Part shown: piece after piece, positions 1 to 4,996 of the stretch | Numbering within the stretch: position 1 is the stretch's first letter | How the letters are laid out: each line of letters begins with the position of its first letter | From: Chloroflexota bacterium | GTDB lineage: Bacteria; Chloroflexota; Anaerolineae; Anaerolineales; Villigracilaceae | Assembly: GCA_016191895.1 (NCBI GenBank) | Contig: JACPVD010000175.1 | Location: 1 to 5,194 of the forward strand | DNA: 5,194 bases | Direction: 5' to 3' | Notes under the pieces: generated by a model | Told to the model about the DNA's origin: nothing | Databases searched by the model: none | Seen by the model: the letters and a program-made list of their open reading frames with translations, nothing else | Program-made: the position numbers and the translations under genes

Positions 1-12
1 ACTATAACCGGA

Positions 13-35
13 GTCTGTAAGTTCTACTTGCAGAC
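13..35. repeat. Short inverted repeat (9-bp hairpin) near the left edge
   Basis: GTCTGTAAG (13-21) pairs with CTTGCAGAC (27-35) around the 5-base loop TTCTA, with one G-T wobble. No T-run follows, so it does not look like an ordinary intrinsic terminator on the + strand. It begins with GGAGTC (10-15), a hexamer also present in the hairpins at 1511-1561. It may be the trailing part of a dispersed palindrome or the 3' structure of a gene left of the window. The function is unknown. Confidence 0.5.
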
Positions 36-126
36 AATAATGCGCCCTACGCTTTGGACTTCCCCACGTAGAACTTTGGAACTCTGCAAAAGAAAAAAAA
101 ATACCTGTTGAGGGCAGGTCGATGTA

Positions 127-169
127 CGCAAGGGCGGGGCTGTGAAGTCCCGCTCTTGCGCTTTGTTAT
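127..169 (+). terminator. Terminator-like GC-rich stem-loop upstream of the first gene
   Basis: CGCAAGGGCGGG (127-138) and CCCGCTCTTGCG (149-160) form a 12-bp stem with one G-T wobble and a 10-base loop. CTTTGTTAT follows directly. A strong GC stem followed by a partly T-rich tract resembles an intrinsic terminator, which would end a transcript entering from the left of the window. The T tract is short and broken, and it merges with the TATAAT box of the next gene. The right arm also covers the expected -35 zone of that promoter, so it could instead be a regulatory structure. Confidence 0.45.
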
Positions 170-180
170 AATCCACCCCA
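167..180 (+). promoter_or_regulatory. Predicted -10 box of a leaderless promoter
   Basis: A perfect TATAAT lies at 167-172 and the ATG of the first gene starts at 180, leaving 7 bases between them. Transcription normally begins about 7 bases after the -10 box, so the RNA would start at or next to the A of the start codon. No Shine-Dalgarno-like sequence lies between box and ATG (CCACCCC), which agrees with leaderless initiation. No good -35 box is seen 16-18 bases upstream. This is inferred from spacing only. Confidence 0.5.
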
Positions 181-1499
181 TGTTTCAACGCACCCTGCGC
201 GGGCTGGAAGTGGGCTTTATCCTCTTTATGCTCGTTTTCATTGCCGGTCACAGCAATCCATCCCTTACCGATAAAATCGAAAAGGTCCGCGCATATACGC
301 GCCAGATCGAATTCAACTATATTTCCTGGGTGGCAGACGCCGCGATCATCAAACTCCGCGCCGCATCGATTGGCGCGCCGCATATGCTTGACCGCGAAAC
401 GCAAAAGGAGATCGTTGTCGAGTATCTGCGGCTTACACAAACCATTCTCGAAAAAGAAAATCTCCTCGAGCAGATGTACGCCGATCCGAATCTCACAGAT
501 AAGGAACTCGCCTCCAAACCCGTGCGCGACGAACTTGCCGAACACTACGCCCGTCACAAGGAACTTGCCCCGCTCGCCGAAGCCGTGTTGCAGGAGCAGG
601 TGAATCAAATCCTCTTCGAGATCGGTCTCACCGCCGGCGGCCAGTCGGTTCCGGGCGTTTCGTATCATTCCACGCCTCTACCTTATGCATTGATTGTCTC
701 TCCACGCGATCGCATCGAACAACTTGCCAACATCTCCATCGATACCGATACCACCGTCGACGAAATGGCCGCGCTTGAATCTCGTGTAGATAAAGGTCTC
801 AACACTTCCTCCCTTGTTGTGCCCATCGGCGGCATCGGCGTGTACCCCACCATGGTCATGCGCACTACGAACCTGCCCTGGCTTCTCAGCGTCATCGCGC
901 ATGAATGGATTCACAATTACCTCACCCTTCGCCCGCTTGGGATGTTATACAGCGAAACTCCCGAGCTGCGCACGATGAACGAAACGACTGCGTCGATTGC
1001 CGGGGATGAGATCGGACTGCTTGCCCTTAAGCGATATTATCCTGAACTGGCGGCATCTTCGACTCAAGGGTCTTCGACTGCCCTTCGACAAGTTCAGGGG
1101 AGCCCGCTCAGACCGAACCCGAACCTGATCCTCATCTCCATGAACAGACTCTCCCCGGAAGCCTTTCGCTTCGATGCCTTTGACTTCCGCAAGGAAATGC
1201 ACGAGACGAGAATCACCGTCGACGCAATGCTTGCAGAGAGAAAAATCGAAGAGGCTGAAATCTATATGGAAGAACGCCGCCAGGTCTTTTTGCAAAACGG
1301 ATATGTGCTACGCAAGATCAACCAGGCCTATTTCGCGTTCTACGGCGCGTATGCCGATGCGCCCGGCGGCGCCGCCGGTGAAGACCCGGTCGGCCCGGCC
1401 GTGCGCGCCCTGCGCGAACAAAGCGACTCGTTGACAGACTTTATCAACACCATTGCATGGATGACCAGTTTCGAGCAATTGCAGGAGGCTGTGAGGTAA
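180..1499 (+). CDS. Membrane-anchored HEXXH metallopeptidase-like protein
   Basis: This 439-residue protein has no family I can name with certainty. Residues 9-25 form one hydrophobic segment after a short basic N-terminus (MFQRTLRG), so it is probably exported and held by a signal anchor, or cleaved there. H241-E-W-I-H245 is a zincin zinc-binding motif inside a hydrophobic stretch, and N267-E268-T-T-A after 22 residues is a plausible third-ligand glutamate, as in gluzincins. The layout recalls the putative aminopeptidases of the PF10023 type (HExxH then NExxA), but homology is not shown. The middle (about 60-150) is charged and helical. Residues 293-312 are low complexity (SSTQG, SSTAL, RQVQGS) and encoded by a dispersed repeat at 1069-1114. 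The ATG at 180 is preferred over an in-frame TTG at 108 because the earlier start would read through the stem-loop at 127-160, while TATAAT sits 7 bases before 180. It is the first gene of the likely operon. Confidence 0.85.
   Translation: MFQRTLRGLEVGFILFMLVFIAGHSNPSLTDKIEKVRAYTRQIEFNYISWVADAAIIKLRAASIGAPHMLDRETQKEIVVEYLRLTQTILEKENLLEQMYADPNLTDKELASKPVRDELAEHYARHKELAPLAEAVLQEQVNQILFEIGLTAGGQSVPGVSYHSTPLPYALIVSPRDRIEQLANISIDTDTTVDEMAALESRVDKGLNTSSLVVPIGGIGVYPTMVMRTTNLPWLLSVIAHEWIHNYLTLRPLGMLYSETPELRTMNETTASIAGDEIGLLALKRYYPELAASSTQGSSTALRQVQGSPLRPNPNLILISMNRLSPEAFRFDAFDFRKEMHETRITVDAMLAERKIEEAEIYMEERRQVFLQNGYVLRKINQAYFAFYGAYADAPGGAAGEDPVGPAVRALREQSDSLTDFINTIAWMTSFEQLQEAVR
1056..1079. repeat. 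9-bp direct repeat inside the metallopeptidase-like gene
   Basis: TCTTCGACT occurs at 1056-1064 and again at 1071-1079. The 15-base offset keeps frame and yields the adjoining peptides SSTQG and SSTAL. The second copy lies inside the 46-base element that starts at 1069, so the direct repeat may be a by-product of its insertion or an extra partial copy of its arm. Confidence 0.6.
1069..1114 (-). repeat. 46-bp nested palindromic element, intragenic copy
   Basis: An inner imperfect palindrome, CCCTTCGACAAGTTCAGGG (1081-1099), lies between the two halves of an outer copy of the same motif (TCTTCGACT on the left, CCGCTCAG on the right). The reverse complement of the intergenic stretch 4929-4974 has the same length and the same nested layout, and by hand alignment matches at 38 of 46 positions. 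The element is read in frame as residues 297-312 of the metallopeptidase-like protein without a stop. The motif belongs to the CCCTGAGC...GTCGAAGGG class of small repeats scattered through many bacterial genomes. Strand is assigned relative to the intergenic copy. Confidence 0.75.
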
Positions 1500-1510
1500 T
1501 CCTGTTATCA

Positions 1511-1561
1511 GACTCCAACGTCTCTGACGTTGGAGTCAAAAGTCTGGAGACTTTTGACTCC
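1511..1561. repeat. Two perfect hairpins sharing a central arm, upstream of the lipoprotein gene
   Basis: GACTCCAACGTC (1511-1522) pairs perfectly with GACGTTGGAGTC (1526-1537) around a 3-base loop. GGAGTCAAAAGTCT (1532-1545) pairs perfectly with AGACTTTTGACTCC (1548-1561) across 2 bases. The two hairpins overlap at GGAGTC (1532-1537), so in RNA the left stem and the full right stem cannot both form. The second ends 9 bases before the ATG at 1571. No T-run follows either stem. It could be a repetitive extragenic palindrome, an mRNA-processing or stability element between cotranscribed genes, or a translation-control structure. Confidence 0.7.
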
Positions 1562-1570
1562 GAAAAATAT

Positions 1571-2794
1571 ATGAAGCGACTTTTCCTTCTACTCTTCTCC
1601 ATCCCCTGCATGTTCCTCCTCAACGCATGCGCCGGCTCGACTCCCGCGCCGACAGTTGAAGTGGTTGTGCCGGTCATCATCGATACGCCCACACCGCAAA
1701 TCGGTTGCTCTGTTGTGGAAACCGCCGCCACGCCGACGCCCGGCTCCGCATTGATGTATCCGCCTGCGCGCGTGATCGATTTCTCTGTCGGCCTCGCCAA
1801 CGCGCCGGTGACGATCATAGAGTATTGCGATTTTCAAGCATTGGGCTGCCAGAATATAGCGGTTGTCCTCGATGAGTTGATGCGCAATCGAAACGATGTG
1901 CGCGTGGTGTTTCGCCCGCTGCCATTGATCGGCATTCTCGACAAGTCGGATAAGGCCATTATTGCCGCGCTCGCCGCCGATGAGCAGGGTCGCTTTTGGG
2001 AAATGCACAATTTATTGTTTGCGAAATATACAGAATGGGTGACCCTGAAACCCGAGGCCTTCAATGCCTGGGTGATCGAAGAAGCGGCCAAAGCCGGGTT
2101 TGACCGGGAAAAACTTACAGCGGCGATTCAGGCCGATAAAACGGAAACCCGCATGAGGTCGATGCATGACGCGGCGAAGCAGTTGAACATCCAGGCCGTT
2201 CCGCTTGTCCTCGTCAATGATGTTCCGTTGTATGTGTGGGATTATCAAAATTTGAATAACACGGCCGGGTTGATCGTTCTCGGGCAGAAACAATTTTCCG
2301 AATGCCCGCCATTTAATATCGATCCATCGAAGCAATATATCGCGACAATCGAAACCGAAAAGGGAAACATCGAAATCCAACTCCTGCCAACCAAGGCGCC
2401 GTTGGCGGTGAATTCGTTTGTGTTTCTTGCGCGGCAGGGATGGTTCGACGGCGTTCCATTCCATCGCGTGATCCCCGGCTTTGCAGCGCAGAGCGGCGAC
2501 CCCAGTGGAACGGGCAAGGGCGGTCCCGGTTACTTTTTCGGCAACGAGATCAGCGATTTGAAATTCGACAAGCCCGGCATGGTGGGCATGGCAAGCGTTG
2601 GCCCCGGCACAAATGGGAGTCAGTTCTTCATCACCTTTGCGCCGGCGACGCATCTCGATGGGAATTACACGATCTTCGGGCAGGTGCTTGGCGGGTTGGA
2701 CGTGGCCGAAAAATTGACGCCGCGCGACCCGGATAAAAATACAACCCTGTCATTGGGCGACAGGATCATCCGCATAACCATCGAAGAGAGATAA
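1571..2794 (+). CDS. Lipoprotein with DsbA-like and cyclophilin-type PPIase domains
   Basis: The 407-residue product starts with a lipoprotein signal peptide (MKRLFLLLF, lipobox L17-N-A-C20), followed by a Thr/Pro-rich linker. Residues about 68-245 resemble the DsbA/thioredoxin_4 fold: an APVTIIEY strand, an active-site helix, a long helical insertion, and a Val-Pro at 210-211 in the cis-proline position. The usual CXXC reads A90-L-G-C93, so the nucleophilic cysteine is missing, although C86 lies four residues before. Residues about 256-407 are a cyclophilin: FHRVIPGF with R299 (CypA Arg55), Q307 in QSGDP, and GTNGSQFFIT with Q351 and F353 (CypA Gln111 and Phe113). It is therefore expected to catalyse prolyl cis-trans isomerisation outside the membrane, whereas redox activity is doubtful. 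The ATG at 1571 is chosen because it gives the signal peptide directly. An in-frame ATG at 1457 lies inside the previous gene. No Shine-Dalgarno sequence precedes it (CCGAAAAATAT). Its stop overlaps the next start (TAATG). Confidence 0.9.
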   Translation: MKRLFLLLFSIPCMFLLNACAGSTPAPTVEVVVPVIIDTPTPQIGCSVVETAATPTPGSALMYPPARVIDFSVGLANAPVTIIEYCDFQALGCQNIAVVLDELMRNRNDVRVVFRPLPLIGILDKSDKAIIAALAADEQGRFWEMHNLLFAKYTEWVTLKPEAFNAWVIEEAAKAGFDREKLTAAIQADKTETRMRSMHDAAKQLNIQAVPLVLVNDVPLYVWDYQNLNNTAGLIVLGQKQFSECPPFNIDPSKQYIATIETEKGNIEIQLLPTKAPLAVNSFVFLARQGWFDGVPFHRVIPGFAAQSGDPSGTGKGGPGYFFGNEISDLKFDKPGMVGMASVGPGTNGSQFFITFAPATHLDGNYTIFGQVLGGLDVAEKLTPRDPDKNTTLSLGDRIIRITIEER

Positions 2795-3990
2795 TGCAGA
2801 CTCAAAAGAATCACTGGCCTTCGATGTTGATTCTCGCCGCGCTTGGAATAAGCGCGTTGTTTCTATTGTTATTTGTCATAACGGGCGGCATTGCCTCGCT
2901 GATCGATTTATTCTCCAAAAAAGGCGATCCCGCCGGTGAAATGATCAGCGTCTTTGCATTTGGTTTTGCATTATTCCTCGTTGCGCTGTGTTCATGGTAT
3001 GTCCTGCAAAAAACGATGGGACGCGAACAGGCCGACTCGCCGTTCAAGTTTCCGTTTTCGGGATGGCAGATTCCTGCGGGAGTCGCGATCATGACTCTCG
3101 CAGTGGCATCCGGCTGGGGCGCGGCGCATACCGAAATAAAATGGCTTGCGTGGCTGGTGATGCCGCCCGCGACCGTGTGTGTGATTCTGCCGCCTCTCTG
3201 GCTTTTCTTCGGCCTCGGTTCCAACGGACTCGACTTCGGCCCGCGCTGGCGCGTGTTTGGAATCCTCGGATTGGGAATCACCCTCTCGCCGTTTGTCATG
3301 ATCATGCTGGAGGTTGTGGTATTGATCGCGGGAATCGCCGGCGGCGCGATTTTTCTTGCCGTCTCACAACCCGACCTGCTTCAGGAGATCGTTGAATTTG
3401 GCGAGATCATTAATCAGGCAAAAAGCGAAGATGCGATTCTTTCCTTGATTGCGCCCCACCTTATGAACGCGACCGTGATCGCGGCCCTGCTCGGGTACGT
3501 ATCGTTATTCGTGCCTTTGATCGAGGAATTGTTCAAACCTCTTGCCGTCTGGCTCTTTGCACAGAGAATCGATTCACCCGCGCAGGGATTCGCCATGGGG
3601 ATGTTAAGCGGCGCGGCCTTTGCCTTGTTCGAAAGCTTGAACGCAAGCAGTGACGGCACAACGGATTGGGCGGTGATCGTCAGCGTTCGCGCAGGAACCA
3701 GCCTGTTGCACATGACGACCTCGGGGCTGGTCGGCTGGGGAATTGTCTCGGCCTTTCGCGAGCGGCGTACCCCGCGACTCTTTGCCGCGTATGCTTCCGC
3801 CGTTGCCCTGCACGGGCTTTGGAACGCATGCGCCGTCGGCGCGGGGCTTTCCGGGCTTGGGCAATCCCTTGGCCGGATGGAATGGTTTTTCATTATTGCG
3901 CCCGCTTCCGTCGGCGGGATGGCCGTGCTTGGAGTTGGGATGTTCCTTGTGATTCTTGCGTCGAATCGAAAGTTGAGAGGAGTAAAATAA
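2794..3990 (+). CDS. PrsW-family intramembrane metalloprotease
   Basis: This 398-residue, strongly hydrophobic protein has about eight or nine predicted membrane segments. The PrsW (PF13367, peptidase family M82) motifs occur in order: E244-E245-L-F-K248, then F276-A-L-F-E280, then H306 in SLLHMTTSG, then H340-G-L-W-N344. The conserved glutamates and histidines are the presumed metal ligands and catalytic residues. In Bacillus subtilis PrsW cuts the anti-sigma factor RsiW at site 1, but many homologues have unknown substrates and none is visible here. At 398 residues it is much longer than the roughly 220-residue Bacillus protein. The excess is an N-terminal block of about five membrane segments (to about residue 190) before a soluble stretch and the catalytic core. 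Its ATG overlaps the lipoprotein stop codon by one base with only a weak GAAGAG upstream, so translational coupling is likely. The membrane location fits the lipoprotein and metallopeptidase-like neighbours. Confidence 0.9.
   Translation: MQTQKNHWPSMLILAALGISALFLLLFVITGGIASLIDLFSKKGDPAGEMISVFAFGFALFLVALCSWYVLQKTMGREQADSPFKFPFSGWQIPAGVAIMTLAVASGWGAAHTEIKWLAWLVMPPATVCVILPPLWLFFGLGSNGLDFGPRWRVFGILGLGITLSPFVMIMLEVVVLIAGIAGGAIFLAVSQPDLLQEIVEFGEIINQAKSEDAILSLIAPHLMNATVIAALLGYVSLFVPLIEELFKPLAVWLFAQRIDSPAQGFAMGMLSGAAFALFESLNASSDGTTDWAVIVSVRAGTSLLHMTTSGLVGWGIVSAFRERRTPRLFAAYASAVALHGLWNACAVGAGLSGLGQSLGRMEWFFIIAPASVGGMAVLGVGMFLVILASNRKLRGVK
3976..3982 (+). promoter_or_regulatory. Probable ribosome binding site of trmI
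   Basis: AGAGGAG at 3976-3982 lies at the end of the PrsW-like gene, 13 bases before the ATG at 3996. The spacing is longer than optimal, but it is the only purine-rich match near this start. It supports the ATG at 3996 rather than an upstream in-frame start inside the preceding gene. Confidence 0.5.
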
Positions 3991-3995
3991 CCCGC

Positions 3996-4823
3996 ATGAT
4001 CTATTCATCCACAGCGCGCGACGGTGACCTTGCCCAATTGGTGGGACTCACTCACAAGCATTTTATTTTTCCGCTCAAAGCCGGTGGCGATTTTCACACA
4101 CATCGCGGCGTGATTCTGCATGACGACCTGATCGGCAAACCCTGGGGTTCGCAGGTGTTCAGCCATACTGGCGCGCCGTTCTTTTTATTGCAACCGTCCA
4201 TTGCCGATATTCTCAACGACCTGCCGCGCAACACGCAGATTTTGTACCCAAAAGATATCGGTTATATTCTCGTCATGATGGGCATTGCGCCCGGCCAGCG
4301 CGTGATGGAAGCGGGCACAGGCTCGGGTTCGATGACGATTGCCCTTGCGGTTGCCGTCGGCGCGGAGGGACGGGTGATCTCATACGAACAAAAACAGGAT
4401 ACACAGAATCTGGCGCGGAAGAATCTCGAACGGGTGAGCCTCGCTTCGCGCGCCGACCTGAAACTGCGCGACATTCAAGCGGGCTTCGACGAATCTGACG
4501 CCGATGCCTTCTTCCTTGATGTGCCGAATCCATACGATTACGCCCCACAAGTCCGCGCGGCGTTGAAGCCCGGCGGATTCTTTGGCATGCTGCTTCCCAC
4601 GTTCAATCAGGTGGAGAAGACGCTGATCGCATTGAAGAAAAATCATTTCGCGTTTGTCGAGGTGTGCGAGATGATGCTCCGCCATTACAAATCGGACCCG
4701 GCGCGAATCCGCCCGACCGACCGCATGGTGGCGCACACCGGCTATTTGATCTTCGCCCGCAGAATCGAACCGAACACCGACCCGCGCGGGAAGGAATTGG
4801 AAAACGAAGTCAGCATTGATTAA
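3996..4823 (+). CDS. trmI: tRNA (adenine-N1)-methyltransferase TrmI
   Basis: The 275-residue product matches the GCD14/TrmI family (PF08704), which uses S-adenosylmethionine to make 1-methyladenosine at position 58 of the tRNA T-loop. Known bacterial members are 255-280 residues long and work as homotetramers. The N-terminal part (1-75) is the small beta-rich domain typical of the family. The Rossmann methyltransferase domain follows, with motif I at V103-M-E-A-G-T-G-S-G-S112 and motif IV at F-L-D175-V-P-N-P-Y180, which supplies the conserved aspartate. The C-terminal R-P-T-D-R-M-V-A-H-T-G-Y signature also fits. All key motifs are intact, so the enzyme should be active in the cytoplasm. It begins 5 bases after the PrsW-like gene and probably shares its transcript, although no functional tie to envelope proteins is evident. 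Its stop codon lies within a direct repeat bounding a palindromic element. Confidence 0.93.
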   Translation: MIYSSTARDGDLAQLVGLTHKHFIFPLKAGGDFHTHRGVILHDDLIGKPWGSQVFSHTGAPFFLLQPSIADILNDLPRNTQILYPKDIGYILVMMGIAPGQRVMEAGTGSGSMTIALAVAVGAEGRVISYEQKQDTQNLARKNLERVSLASRADLKLRDIQAGFDESDADAFFLDVPNPYDYAPQVRAALKPGGFFGMLLPTFNQVEKTLIALKKNHFAFVEVCEMMLRHYKSDPARIRPTDRMVAHTGYLIFARRIEPNTDPRGKELENEVSID

Positions 4824-4926
4824 TCACCTTACGCGGGTCTCGATACGGCGGCTTGTAAAACAAGGGTAAAGGGCCCGTAAAACACTGCCGCCTACTCGAC
4901 CAGCGCGTAACATCGGTTGATTAATC
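4816..4926. repeat. Palindromic element bounded by a 10-bp direct repeat, MITE/REP-like
   Basis: TTGATTAATC occurs at 4816-4825 and 4917-4926, enclosing 91 bases. Inside, arms 4829-4852 and 4887-4910 form an imperfect inverted repeat matching at 17 of 24 positions, with TTACGCG outermost, TCGA in the middle and GGCGGC innermost. The TCTCGATACGG and CTACTCGACCAGCG pieces resemble a widespread class of bacterial repetitive palindromes. No coding capacity is visible. The direct repeat looks like a target-site duplication and includes the trmI stop codon, but it contains the self-complementary GATTAATC, so it could also be an outer inverted repeat. Confidence 0.6.
4855..4884. repeat. GTAAAACA direct repeat in the loop of the palindromic element
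   Basis: GTAAAACA occurs at 4855-4862 and 4877-4884, separated by AGGGTAAAGGGCCC. The two copies lie in the centre of the larger palindrome, between its GGCGGC and GCCGCC arm tips. This suggests a short insertion or tandem duplication that opened an originally tighter hairpin. Confidence 0.55.
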
Positions 4927-4928
4927 TC

Positions 4929-4974
4929 GCCCTGAGCGGCCTCCCCTGAGCGTGTCGAAGGGTAGTCGAAGGGC
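4929..4974 (+). repeat. 46-bp nested palindromic element, intergenic copy
   Basis: An inner palindrome, CCCTGAGCGTGTCGAAGGG (4944-4962), is nested in an outer copy split into GCCCTGAGCG (4929-4938) and TAGTCGAAGGGC (4963-4974). The reverse complement of 1069-1114 has the same architecture and length. The element lies just before the ribosome binding site of the TPR-like gene and 2 bases after the direct repeat that bounds the neighbouring palindromic element, so the gap is a repeat cluster. Confidence 0.75.
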
Positions 4975-4983
4975 ATTGTCATG

Positions 4984-4990
4984 AAAGGAG
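4984..4990 (+). promoter_or_regulatory. Strong ribosome binding site of the TPR-like gene
   Basis: AAAGGAG at 4984-4990 is a near-consensus Shine-Dalgarno sequence 6 bases before the ATG at 4997. It decides this start over the ATG at 4981, which lies upstream in another frame and has no such site. It is the only optimally placed strong site seen in the window. Confidence 0.85.
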
Positions 4991-4996
4991 ATCGCC

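Noticed and set aside
93..119. Intrinsic terminator on the - strand (ACCTG/CAGGT stem followed by nine T)
   Set aside because: The stem has only 5 bp and no - strand gene lies to its right that would need it. It may act on antisense RNA, but that cannot be supported.
108..179. N-terminal extension of the first gene from a TTG at 108
   Set aside because: The added peptide would be encoded by the stem-loop at 127-160, has no ribosome binding site, and would push the hydrophobic segment away from the N-terminus. The ATG at 180 fits the TATAAT spacing.
24..668. Long open frame on the - strand
   Set aside because: It overlaps the HEXXH protein gene antisense, and its translation shows no recognisable motif. 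It is a shadow of the codon bias of the + strand gene.
2012..2653. 213-codon open frame on the - strand
   Set aside because: It lies wholly antisense to the lipoprotein gene, whose domain motifs are clear, and it has no convincing start signal or family motif.
3666..3995. 330-base upstream extension of trmI
   Set aside because: It would overlap the PrsW-like gene in another frame and add an Arg-rich peptide that is not part of the TrmI family. The ATG at 3996 gives the normal family length.
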